DNA from: a beta proteobacterium CB
GTDB taxonomy: Bacteria > Pseudomonadota > Gammaproteobacteria > Burkholderiales > Burkholderiaceae
Assembly (NCBI GenBank): GCA_000342265.1
Contig: CP004348.1
Coordinates: 1,116,001-1,180,000 of the forward strand
Direction: 5' to 3'
DNA length: 64,000 bases
Below, in pieces: positions 1 through 7,660 of the stretch (position 1 is the stretch's first letter; each line of letters begins with the position of its first letter). A program made the position numbers and the translations under genes. The notes beneath the pieces are model-generated. The model was not told where the DNA came from. It worked only from the letters and a program-made list of their open reading frames with translations, and did no database searches.

Positions 1-1814
1 CCGCCCGTCTCCCTTTTGACAGCCGCAATTGTCGATAGGCACTGAGGGGCAAATACAAACCAAGCCAAAAGAGATAAGGCCGTAGCCAAACTCCAGCCTT
101 TAGAAATCAAGGGCACCAAGGCATCTGCCGCATCTACACCAGAGCTCGATAATGCGTACACGGTTGCCAAAGAACTGACCACCACTTCACGCGCTGCCAT
201 GCCGGGCACTAGGGCAATGCTAATTTGCCAATTAAATCCAATCGGCTCGAACACCACTGCCAAAGCTTTACCCATCATTCCAGCAATGCTGTACTGAATG
301 GGTGAACCAATTGCATTTTCAGGGGGGAGTGGAAAGCTGGAGAGTGCCCATAGACAAACCGTCATGATCAGAATAATGCCGCCAACGCGACGCAAGAAAA
401 TTTCTGCGCGCTGCCATAAACCAATTGCTAAATTACCTAAGCGTGGCAAATGGTAGCTCGGCAACTCCATCATCAAGGCATTGAGCTGAAACTTTTCACT
501 AGTAAAGCGTTTGAGTATCCAAGCTACTGCCATAGCGCCAGTAATGCCAGCAACATAGAGCAAGAAAAGTACTAGGCCCTGTAAATCCAATCCAGCCCAT
601 AATTTACGCTCGGGAATAAACGCTGAAATCAATAAGGCATATACAGGTAGACGTGCCGAACACGTCATCATCGGTGCAATCAAAATTGTCACCAAACGAT
701 CGCGTGCATTGGAGATGCTGCGTGTAGCCATAATCCCGGGAATGGCGCAGGCAAAGCTCGATAAAAGTGGAATAAAAGATCTGCCAGATAGCCCCACCCG
801 CCCCATCAAGCGATCTAATAAATAGGCGGCCCGCGGTAAGTAGCCAGACTCTTCCAATATGAGAATAAAGAAGTACAGAATCAAAATCTGAGGCAAGAAA
901 ATCAACACCCCGCCAGCGCCAGCGAGAATCCCATCAACCAATAAACTACGTAGCCAGTTATTTGGAAGCGCTTCAGTCAACAAGGCCCCAAGCCAATCTA
1001 CCGCAGCTTCAATCGCTTCCATGGGTAAAGTTGCCCAACTAAATACAGCCTGGAAAATAAAGAAGAGGACCACAGCTAGGATGATCGGACCAAATACAGA
1101 ATGCAGCAGTACGGAATCTAGGCGATCACTTAAGCGATCCGGAATGATTTGATCCAAACCTAAATTTTGTAATATCAACTGAACCTGTTCATTGTCTAGC
1201 TCAGTATGTGCGGTGTGATCGCGCGAGCTCTCTATATGCTCATTAACGTCACTGGTACGCAATCCAGATAAGTTTTTCCAATTCAACTCACTTAAGTACT
1301 GCTTGAGCTCATCAGCACCATTCGATTGAATGCCCACTGTAGCAATCACAGGCAGACCCAACTCTTGAGATAAAGCTTTGGCGTCCACATTTACACCTTG
1401 ACGCTTGGCAACATCCACCATATTGAGCACTACAACACAAGGCAAGCCCAAGCGTTTTGCTGATAAGACCAAACGTAAATTACGCCTGAGGTTCATTGCA
1501 TTCAGAACGCACAGGACAAGATCAGGACGCTTTTCGCCTGCAGCATTGCCGTGAAGCACATTGCAAGTCACTCGCTCATCTAAGGACCGCGGGTACAAAC
1601 TGTAAGCGCCTGGAAGATCCAGAATGCGTACTACTTTTTCGGATGCGAGAGTTAGGCGCCCTTCCTTTCTCTCCACGGTCACACCAGAATAATTAGCCAC
1701 CTTTTGACGGCTGCCCGTGAGCAAATTAAAGAGTGCCGTTTTTCCGCAATTGGGATTACCCAACAATGCAACCAAGGGCTCGCTTGGGAAGAAATGAATC
1801 TGCGCTTCAGACAT
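1..1814 (-). CDS. feoB: Ferrous iron transporter FeoB (3' part outside window)
   Basis: GTP-binding inner-membrane ferrous iron permease. The reading frame starts at ATG 1814 and is open to base 1, so about 604 residues are visible and a short C-terminal part is missing. The N-terminal G domain shows the P-loop GNPNCGKT near residue 19, DLPG as the G3 switch, and NMVD as the G4 guanine-specificity motif. The rest is a polytopic membrane domain. The start lies two bases after the feoA stop, so the pair is co-transcribed and presumably coupled. Control should be by iron through the Fur box upstream of feoA. The family assignment is firm. FeoC, if present, lies outside the window. Confidence 0.95.
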   Translation of the reverse strand, partial: MSEAQIHFFPSEPLVALLGNPNCGKTALFNLLTGSRQKVANYSGVTVERKEGRLTLASEKVVRILDLPGAYSLYPRSLDERVTCNVLHGNAAGEKRPDLVLCVLNAMNLRRNLRLVLSAKRLGLPCVVVLNMVDVAKRQGVNVDAKALSQELGLPVIATVGIQSNGADELKQYLSELNWKNLSGLRTSDVNEHIESSRDHTAHTELDNEQVQLILQNLGLDQIIPDRLSDRLDSVLLHSVFGPIILAVVLFFIFQAVFSWATLPMEAIEAAVDWLGALLTEALPNNWLRSLLVDGILAGAGGVLIFLPQILILYFFILILEESGYLPRAAYLLDRLMGRVGLSGRSFIPLLSSFACAIPGIMATRSISNARDRLVTILIAPMMTCSARLPVYALLISAFIPERKLWAGLDLQGLVLFLLYVAGITGAMAVAWILKRFTSEKFQLNALMMELPSYHLPRLGNLAIGLWQRAEIFLRRVGGIILIMTVCLWALSSFPLPPENAIGSPIQYSIAGMMGKALAVVFEPIGFNWQISIALVPGMAAREVVVSSLATVYALSSSGVDAADALVPLISKGWSLATALSLLAWFVFAPQCLSTIAAVKRETG

Positions 1815-1816
1815 GC

Positions 1817-2056
1817 TTAAAGAATTTCCACCTCAACTAGTCGCGCCTCAGATTCACGCAAAGCAAATGTGGATGATCCAACCCTAATCAGGATCGGACC
1901 CTGACCTAACAATCCTTTACGTAAGACCTCTACCTGCTCGCCAGGGAGAAAACCAATGTCCTCTAGTTGGCCGCGAATATCCTCGCACTGGTCACCTGTA
2001 GTGGCGATCTTGCTAACGCGGGCTCTGACGCCTGGAAGGATCTCTTCAAGATTCAT
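1817..2056 (-). CDS. feoA: FeoA, SH3-like partner of FeoB
   Basis: Small cytoplasmic protein of 79 residues with the FeoA pattern: an SH3-like beta barrel containing IRGQLEDIGFLPGEQVEVL and a C-terminal stretch with FALRESEARLVEV. FeoA is thought to modulate FeoB activity. It is the first gene of a feoAB operon, with feoB following after two bases. The start at ATG 2056 is 28 bases downstream of a perfect TATAAT -10 hexamer (minus strand), and the upstream region holds a Fur-like palindrome, so iron repression is expected. Confidence 0.93.
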   Translation of the reverse strand: MNLEEILPGVRARVSKIATTGDQCEDIRGQLEDIGFLPGEQVEVLRKGLLGQGPILIRVGSSTFALRESEARLVEVEIL

Positions 2057-2083
2057 GGCTGGATAGATGGACTGTATGAAACT

Positions 2084-2089
2084 ATTATA
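2084..2089 (-). promoter_or_regulatory. Probable -10 element of feoAB
   Basis: The minus strand reads TATAAT, a perfect sigma-70 -10 hexamer, 28 bases before the feoA ATG. The matching -35 region would fall inside the Fur box, which is the usual geometry for repression. No strong -35 hexamer is visible. Confidence 0.6.
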
Positions 2090-2098
2090 TCCCTACAT

Positions 2099-2117
2099 GA
2101 GAATGAATATCATTCTC
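2099..2117. promoter_or_regulatory. Fur box upstream of feoAB
   Basis: A 19-base sequence made of two perfect 8-base arms, GAGAATGA and TCATTCTC, separated by ATA. This closely matches the Fur consensus GATAATGATAATCATTATC. It overlaps the expected -35 region of the feoA promoter, so ferric uptake regulator with Fe(II) should repress iron import here. Confidence 0.85.
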
Positions 2118-2192
2118 TAGAGGTAGGTCTGGAGCCTCATAATCCCCTAAATAGGATGCTTCCGTATTGATTTAAAACAAAAAACGGAGTGC

Positions 2193-3218
2193 TTATAGCC
2201 AGCCAGCGATCTGCTTTTTGAGTCCAATGGATTTATAGCCTGGACTAGCACTGGAGAGAGCTCGAATTTTACGAATGATTTTTGTAACATCGCCATTAGC
2301 ACTCAGGTCTTCATTCATAGCTAAGAAGAAGATTTCATCCTTCAGTTGAATGAAATCAAGACCATTCTCCAGGGCAACACTTTTAACACCCATACCAACA
2401 TCCGCTTTTTTAGCCAATATCGCGGTAGCAATTGCGGAGTGAGTGAACTCCTCATTCTCGTATCCCTTAATGCGATGCGGATCCATACCTTCTTTAGACA
2501 AAATGGTATCGAGCAGTAAGCGCGTGCCGGATCCCTTTTGCCGATTGATGAAGCGAATCTTGGGCCTTAATAAATCTTTCGGTGAAATGATATTCAGCGG
2601 GTTTCCTTTACTCACCAGTAAACCCTGCACGCGTTTCATTACCGGGAAGATTTGCATCCCCTCCTTTTGCAGTCGTTTAGCAATGATCTGAGAGCTCTGG
2701 GGGTCTGAGACATGGAACCCCGCAATATCTACTTCGTAATTCAGCAGGCGCTCCAAAGCCTCACCCGAACCAGCGGTAATTAACTCGAAGCCACCAATCT
2801 CGAAAACCGCCTTTTGAATAATCGGATCACTACTACTAGCAAAGCGCCACTGTTTTTTTGCCTTGACTCTAAATTGAGCAAAACCCTCTTCTAAGTGCGA
2901 AAGGCTAGATTGACCGAGGCGTATCGTCTTTTGATCAAAGTCTTCAGTAAATTGAATGAGATATCGAGCGTATTCCGATAACTGGGACCCATGCCCTCTC
3001 ACGCGGTCTATGAGCTTGAAACCAAGCGCTTGCTCAACATCGTTTAATTTTTGCCACACATTTCTATAGGACAAGCCCATTTTCTTGCAAGCAGACATCA
3101 GTGTTTTACCGTGCTCAATATCTTTTAATAAGGCGGTCAACCACACCAAATCCACTACAGCCGGGTCTTTTGCGTTTTTACTTCCAAAAACTAGGGTTGG
3201 CCGAATCTGAATTCTCAT
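2193..3218 (-). CDS. ModE-like HTH plus periplasmic-binding-like oxyanion-sensing regulator
   Basis: One-component DNA-binding regulator of about 341 residues. The N-terminal 100 residues form a winged helix-turn-helix of the ModE/LysR type (TLMSACKKMGLSYRNVWQKL). The remainder resembles the PBP-like substrate-binding domain found in molybdate-responsive regulators (RQKGSGTRLLLDTIL, ADVGMGVKSVALENG). It is divergent from two tungstate-binding proteins, so tungstate or molybdate is the probable effector. The frame extends upstream to a TTG at 3257, but I prefer ATG 3218 (MRIQIRP), because the longer version would run through a palindromic operator candidate and add residues with no family look. 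Neither start has a clear Shine-Dalgarno site. Confidence 0.82.
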   Translation of the reverse strand: MRIQIRPTLVFGSKNAKDPAVVDLVWLTALLKDIEHGKTLMSACKKMGLSYRNVWQKLNDVEQALGFKLIDRVRGHGSQLSEYARYLIQFTEDFDQKTIRLGQSSLSHLEEGFAQFRVKAKKQWRFASSSDPIIQKAVFEIGGFELITAGSGEALERLLNYEVDIAGFHVSDPQSSQIIAKRLQKEGMQIFPVMKRVQGLLVSKGNPLNIISPKDLLRPKIRFINRQKGSGTRLLLDTILSKEGMDPHRIKGYENEEFTHSAIATAILAKKADVGMGVKSVALENGLDFIQLKDEIFFLAMNEDLSANGDVTKIIRKIRALSSASPGYKSIGLKKQIAGWL

Positions 3219-3231
3219 ATGTAATTTTTTG

Positions 3232-3253
3232 CATATTGATGTTTTGTAATATG
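3232..3253. promoter_or_regulatory. Palindromic operator candidate between regulator and tupA
   Basis: Inverted repeat CATATT-N10-AATATG in the short space between the divergent regulator and the first tungstate-binding protein gene. The right arm overlaps a possible -10 hexamer TAATAT for tupA. An autoregulatory site for the adjacent ModE-like protein is the simplest reading. The assignment is inference. Confidence 0.5.
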
Positions 3254-3293
3254 ACAAATCTTAACCGAACCTACTCAAGGGAAGCGAACTCAA

Positions 3294-4115
3294 ATGAAAT
3301 TCTCACTTAACCGAATACTGGTAAGCACCATTACCGCACTCATGCTTTTAGGCAATTCAGCTTATGCGCAAGAGAAAAGCATTGTTGTCTCATCAACCAC
3401 CTCTACAGAGCAATCTGGTCTTTTTGGCTTCATGCTGCCAATCTTCAAAATGAAAACTGGCATTGACGTCAAGGTAGTTGCTGTTGGTACAGGCCAAGCA
3501 TTAGACATTGGTCGTCGTGGTGATGCGGATGTGGTCTTTGTTCACGACAAACCGGCTGAAGAGAAATTTGTTGCAGATGGTTACTCTACCAAACGCAATG
3601 AAGTCATGTACAACGACTTCGTATTAATTGGACCCAAATCTGATCCAGCCAAAATTGGTGGCGGCAAAGATATTAAGGCGGCGTTTCAGAAAATTGCTGC
3701 AGCTCAGGCACCATTCGTATCCCGTGGCGACAAAAGTGGCACACATGCAGCTGAGTTACGTTACTGGAAAGATGCTGCAATCGCAGTAGCCCCTAGCGCC
3801 TGGTACAAAGAAACTGGTTCGGGCATGGGTCCAGCCCTCAATACTGCCTCAGCAATGAACGGTTACATCTTGGCTGATCGCGCTACTTGGCTGTCTTTTA
3901 AGAACCGTGGTGATTTGACCATCTTGGTTCAGGGAGATCCAAAGCTATTTAATCAATATGGAGTGATGTTGGTTAATCCTGCTAAATTCCCGCACGTGAA
4001 AAAAGCAGAAGGCCAAGCATTCATTGATTGGATTACTTCCAAGAACGGTCAAGATGTGATTGCCAGCTATCAAATCGGTGGCGAACAACTCTTCTTCCCG
4101 AACGCCAAGAAATAA
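3294..4115 (+). CDS. tupA: Tungstate ABC transporter substrate-binding protein (TupA-type), copy 1
   Basis: Periplasmic oxyanion-binding protein of 273 residues. A signal peptide runs to about residue 25 (cleavage after SAYA). The mature start carries the TupA-family pattern SSTTSTEQSGLF, and further on SRGDKSGTH, the family's ligand-site loop. It would capture tungstate (possibly molybdate) and pass it to a TupB/TupC membrane complex. No permease or ATPase follows. The plausible partners are at 49.0-50.4 kb. It is followed after only a few bases by a second homologue and then a Mop protein, so the three probably form one operon. A purine-rich AAGGGAAG lies upstream of the ATG. Confidence 0.9.
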   Translation: MKFSLNRILVSTITALMLLGNSAYAQEKSIVVSSTTSTEQSGLFGFMLPIFKMKTGIDVKVVAVGTGQALDIGRRGDADVVFVHDKPAEEKFVADGYSTKRNEVMYNDFVLIGPKSDPAKIGGGKDIKAAFQKIAAAQAPFVSRGDKSGTHAAELRYWKDAAIAVAPSAWYKETGSGMGPALNTASAMNGYILADRATWLSFKNRGDLTILVQGDPKLFNQYGVMLVNPAKFPHVKKAEGQAFIDWITSKNGQDVIASYQIGGEQLFFPNAKK

Positions 4116-4120
4116 TTGAC

Positions 4121-4996
4121 ATGAAAAATCTACACCCATTTATCAGCGCGCTACTCACCACTTTATTAATAAGCCTTGGAATGCAAACATCGCTAGCGCA
4201 ATCCAATCCACCAAAAGTAGAGGCTACTTATGGTCAAGGCGCTAAGAGTTTTAAATTGGCAACCGGTAGCCCTGGGGAGTTAGGCCTACTACAGCAACTT
4301 GGTGAGGCATTTGATAAGAAGGAAGGTGCGCGTCTAGTGTGGATTAAAGCTGGAAGTGGTGCATCTCTTAATTTGCTGAAAACACAGCAAGTTGACATGA
4401 TCATGGTGCATGCACCAGATAGTGTTAACAAAGCTATTGCTGAGGGATGGGCAACTGGAAGAACGCTGATTGGATCCAATGAGTTTTATATTGTTGGACC
4501 TAAAGCGGATGCTGCAAAAATTAAATCCGCCAGCAGTGGTGCAGATGCTTATGCGAAGATTGCAAAGGCACAAGCCAACTTTATCTCTAGGGGCGATAAA
4601 TCCGGCACACACCAAAAAGAAATGGATATTTGGAAAAAAGCGGGGATTGCGCCTGAAGGTAATTGGTACATCGTTACTAATGACTTTATGACAGCATCAC
4701 TCAAGAGAGCAAATGCCGATAAAGCCTATTTCATGACGGACAGCAGCACATGGGTGGCAGAGAAAAATATTGCCCCTGACCTACAAATTTTGTATCGCGG
4801 TGACCCTTATTTAGTCAATACCTATGATGCCTTAGTGGCTCCGGTAGGCGCTACTGAGAATCGCGATATTGCCGCTAAGTTCATTCAGTTTGTAGCGTCT
4901 GATGAAGGCCAGGGAATTATTCGCAATTATGGCAAGGCGCAGTACAAGGAGGCCCTCTACAACGATGCTGTCTACGCCAAACAATACGTCCACTAG
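4121..4996 (+). CDS. Tungstate-binding protein homologue (TupA-type), copy 2
   Basis: Second periplasmic TupA-type protein, 291 residues, beginning five bases after the stop of copy 1. Its frame is open upstream into copy 1, but ATG 4121 is chosen because a typical signal peptide (MKNLHPFISALLTTLLISLG, cleaved near SLAQ) begins there. It keeps the SRGDKSGTH loop and the general layout of copy 1. In place of the STTSTEQSGLF start it has ATGSPGELGLLQQL, so the ligand pocket is diverged. This suggests tandem duplication followed by specialisation, for example molybdate versus tungstate, which is inference. Confidence 0.85.
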   Translation: MKNLHPFISALLTTLLISLGMQTSLAQSNPPKVEATYGQGAKSFKLATGSPGELGLLQQLGEAFDKKEGARLVWIKAGSGASLNLLKTQQVDMIMVHAPDSVNKAIAEGWATGRTLIGSNEFYIVGPKADAAKIKSASSGADAYAKIAKAQANFISRGDKSGTHQKEMDIWKKAGIAPEGNWYIVTNDFMTASLKRANADKAYFMTDSSTWVAEKNIAPDLQILYRGDPYLVNTYDALVAPVGATENRDIAAKFIQFVASDEGQGIIRNYGKAQYKEALYNDAVYAKQYVH

Positions 4997-5004
4997 GAGA
5001 AATC

Positions 5005-5229
5005 ATGGAACTTAAAGTCAAACTCAGCGCACGCAATACTCTCAGCGGCAAAGTGGTTGAACTCAGAATGGGTCAGACTACCTCGCACGTTAAGCTCGAT
5101 ATTGGCGCCGGCCACATCATCACCGCCTCCATTACCAATGAGGCTGTCGATGAGCTTAATCTTAAGGTCGGTGATCAGGCCTGGGCTGTAATTAAAGCCT
5201 CTGATGTCATGATTGCTAAAGACGCTTAA
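5005..5229 (+). CDS. Mop-type molybdate/tungstate-binding protein (TOBE domain)
   Basis: Single TOBE/Mop domain protein of 74 residues (KLSARNTLSGKVVEL at the N terminus, ASDVMIAKDA at the end). Mop proteins oligomerise in the cytoplasm and store or buffer molybdate or tungstate. AGGAGAAATC precedes the ATG, giving a strong ribosome-binding site eight bases after the previous stop. It is third in the tupA-tupA-mop operon and is followed by a strong hairpin terminator. Confidence 0.88.
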   Translation: MELKVKLSARNTLSGKVVELRMGQTTSHVKLDIGAGHIITASITNEAVDELNLKVGDQAWAVIKASDVMIAKDA

Positions 5230-5245
5230 GCATGAACTGCCATGC

Positions 5246-5271
5246 AAAAGGCCCGCAATGCGGGCCTTTTT
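5246..5271. terminator. Bidirectional intrinsic terminator after mop
   Basis: GGCCCGC-AAT-GCGGGCC stem flanked by AAAA on one side and TTTTTT on the other. It can end the tupA-tupA-mop transcript and also the convergent gene at 5318-5899. Confidence 0.85.
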
Positions 5272-5317
5272 AGTTACTACATCAGCACTGAGTCCTGCTG
5301 AATTGAATCTTTAGTGC

Positions 5318-5899
5318 TTATTTCTTTGGCGTTACGAAGCCAATGGCTGTGTCGTCAACAAACTCAACCATCACATCATCGCCAGCCTTGAATTTCTCAA
5401 GACCTAAAACGCTTTGATCTACTTTCACTTTTTGCTTCTCACCTGATGGCAATGTGAATGTCACAACGCGAGTCTTTGCATCGATTGTGCTGATCTTGAC
5501 TGTTGCATACACAGTATCGGTCGTCTCTTCGAATGGCTTAGCAGAACCTTTGCCAGAAACCACTACTGATCGAACACCTGAAACACCTGGTTTTGCATCT
5601 TTAGCAGCTGCAACCAAGCCAACTGCAATCGCTTGAGCGTGCTCAACCACAAATACATCGCCCTTCTTCACTTTATCCAAATCATTCACTTGCTTGGATA
5701 CGTTCATTTGAGCCAGATTACCGTTTGCATCTTTGAGCACTACGATGCGCTTCTTTGCATCTACTGAGTCAACAGTAGCAGTCAATACAACTGCTTCAGC
5801 AGCCAAAGGCAACATTTTTGCTGGGGCTTGAGCAAAAGCTGAGCCTGCAATAGCCAGTCCGAGTGAGGCAACTAATGTAGCTAGTAAAGATTTCTTCAA
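5318..5899 (-). CDS. Periplasmic protein with two tandem beta-rich repeats, function unknown
   Basis: Unrecognised exported protein of about 193 residues. I place the start at TTG 5899 because AGGAG sits five bases upstream and the protein then begins as a clean signal peptide (MKKSLLATLVASLG..., cleavage after AFAQ). The frame is open further upstream to 5932, but that part is not signal-like. The mature protein holds two similar units of about 60 residues: TATVDSVDAKKRIVVLKDANG with a GD-V-VEHAQAIAVG end, and YATVKISTIDAKTRVVTFTL with a GDDVMVEFVDDTAIGF end. No catalytic motif is visible. It stands alone, convergent with mop. Confidence 0.75.
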   Translation of the reverse strand: MKKSLLATLVASLGLAIAGSAFAQAPAKMLPLAAEAVVLTATVDSVDAKKRIVVLKDANGNLAQMNVSKQVNDLDKVKKGDVFVVEHAQAIAVGLVAAAKDAKPGVSGVRSVVVSGKGSAKPFEETTDTVYATVKISTIDAKTRVVTFTLPSGEKQKVKVDQSVLGLEKFKAGDDVMVEFVDDTAIGFVTPKK

Positions 5900-6082
5900 A
5901 GTAACTCCTAGATAAAGGTTGGTGAGGGGCACCCAAACTATGGCACCACCAATTCATTTTAACCATGAAGTAACTTACTTATAAGCCTTGGGGCTAATAT
6001 TTGCACCCCAATTAGGTGCAATTTGCTACATTAGAAGCTTAATGACTAACTCACCCTCATATACAAGACAAAGAGGTAAGGC

Positions 6083-6505
6083 GTGATCTTGATTAAATCC
6101 TGGCAAGATGCCCAACGGGAGGCTTACCCAATTCGTAAATTGGTCTTTATTGAAGAACAAGGGGTGCCAGAAGAGATGGAGCTGGATGTATTTGATCCGC
6201 TTGCACAGCATGCCCTTGCCTACCTAGATTCTCAATGTATTGGGACGGCTCGCCTGCTAGCCCCCAGCAGGACTACGGGAAGAATTGGGCGGATGGCAGT
6301 ATTGCCTCAATATCGCAAGCAAGGTCACGGCGGGCGATTACTTCGCGCCTTGCTTGAGCAGGGTCAATCCAAGGGCATCACGCAGTTTGAGCTGCACGCC
6401 CAGCTATCAGCCATTCCTTTTTATGAGCAATTAGGGTTTATTGCACAAGGCGCTACCTACGACGAAGCTGGCATCGCACATCGCGATATGATTCTCAGTA
6501 TCTAA
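6083..6505 (+). CDS. GNAT family N-acetyltransferase
   Basis: Acetyltransferase of 140 residues of the ElaA/YjcF type. The acetyl-CoA-binding motif A is visible as RMAVLPQYRKQGHGGRLL, followed by FYEQLGF typical of GNAT strands 5-6. It starts with GTG 6083, preceded by an AGAGGTAAGG purine stretch. The substrate is not predictable. The thioesterase gene follows after 16 bases in the same direction. Confidence 0.85.
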   Translation: MILIKSWQDAQREAYPIRKLVFIEEQGVPEEMELDVFDPLAQHALAYLDSQCIGTARLLAPSRTTGRIGRMAVLPQYRKQGHGGRLLRALLEQGQSKGITQFELHAQLSAIPFYEQLGFIAQGATYDEAGIAHRDMILSI

Positions 6506-6521
6506 AAATATTTTAATCACT

Positions 6522-6941
6522 ATGACCCAGACTTCTAACCCGCCCTTCCTCTTTCGCGTTTGTTACTCAGATACCGACGCAGCAGGTTTTGTGTATCACG
6601 CTCGTTATCTGGAAATCTTTGAACGCAGTCGCTCAGAGTGGCTTCAGCAAAGAGGTTTGAGTCCAACAAAACTGGTAAATGAATTTGGGATTGTTCTCCC
6701 AGTCCGTGAAATCACGATGAACTTTCATAGGCCGGGGCGCCTAGATGATCTTTTAAGTATTGACCAGGTGATTGAACATCGTGGTCGCACCCAAATTGCC
6801 GTCAAGCAAACTGCAAAACGGATTGTTGAAGGTCTAGAGCCCGAGCTAATTGCTAGTGCCGTTCTTCATATTGTTTGCGTCGATACCACCACCCTAAAAC
6901 CTAAGGGGCTGCCTGATTGGCTATTTGCAGCGGATCAGTAA
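6522..6941 (+). CDS. Acyl-CoA thioesterase, hot-dog fold (4HBT/YbgC type)
   Basis: Hot-dog-fold thioesterase of 139 residues. The N-terminal YSDTDAAGFVYHARYLEIFE contains the catalytic Asp in the DAAGFVYH context of 4-hydroxybenzoyl-CoA thioesterase and YbgC enzymes. It hydrolyses an acyl-CoA or aroyl-CoA thioester in the cytoplasm; the exact substrate is unknown. It lies between the acetyltransferase and the thiol dioxygenase, all on the plus strand and probably co-transcribed. Confidence 0.88.
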   Translation: MTQTSNPPFLFRVCYSDTDAAGFVYHARYLEIFERSRSEWLQQRGLSPTKLVNEFGIVLPVREITMNFHRPGRLDDLLSIDQVIEHRGRTQIAVKQTAKRIVEGLEPELIASAVLHIVCVDTTTLKPKGLPDWLFAADQ

Positions 6942-6962
6942 CACCTCAATTTTGGAGCATTT

Positions 6963-7553
6963 ATGCAAGAAGGAAAATTACTCAGCTTTGTGAAGGGTCT
7001 TGCTACGCTACTTGAAACCAATCCAAGCGAAGAGATTGTTTTCTCAAAAGGAAAAAAGCTCCTGGAAACCTTAATTAGAGAAGATGACTGGTTGCCAGAG
7101 GCATTTTGTAAACCGCATCCACAGTATTACCAGCAATACTTACTCTACGCAGACCCGCTCGACCGCTTTTCTGTGGTCAGCTTTGTCTGGGGGCCCGGTC
7201 AAAAAACGCCGCTACATAACCACAACGTCTGGGGCATGGTTGGCCAACTGCGAGGACAGGAACGCAGCGCTAACTATTACCGCCAAGCTAATGGCAGCTA
7301 TCAAGCCGACACAGCTTTTATTTGCGAACCAGGTCAAGTGGCTACCGTATCACCGAACACGCATGACATCCACGTAGTAGAGAACGCCTTGAGCGACCAA
7401 ACCTCTATTAGCATCCACGTTTATGGCGGAAATATTGGCCGCATTCAGCGTGCCGTATTTGACCCCATAACAGGCGCAGAAAAATTATTTATTTCTGGAT
7501 ATGCCAATTCGGTAACACCCAATCTCTGGAATACAGCTGACAAAATCGCTTGA
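6963..7553 (+). CDS. Cysteine dioxygenase-type thiol dioxygenase
   Basis: Cupin-fold non-haem iron enzyme of 196 residues. The HxH iron ligands are in PLHNHNVWG near residue 86 and the third histidine is in THDIHVVENA. This family oxidises cysteine or 3-mercaptopropionate to the sulfinate. Bacterial enzymes of this length can prefer either substrate, so I do not assign one. The start ATG has TTTGGAGCATTT before it. Confidence 0.85.
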   Translation: MQEGKLLSFVKGLATLLETNPSEEIVFSKGKKLLETLIREDDWLPEAFCKPHPQYYQQYLLYADPLDRFSVVSFVWGPGQKTPLHNHNVWGMVGQLRGQERSANYYRQANGSYQADTAFICEPGQVATVSPNTHDIHVVENALSDQTSISIHVYGGNIGRIQRAVFDPITGAEKLFISGYANSVTPNLWNTADKIA

Positions 7554-7660
7554 TAGCTTAAAATATGGTCTCTTTCTGCAAACACTCCAAGTGTGGCAGC
7601 TCACCCCATTGACCGGGATAGTCGTTTAATTGAATACGGGTCAATATTTATTTGGCCCCT

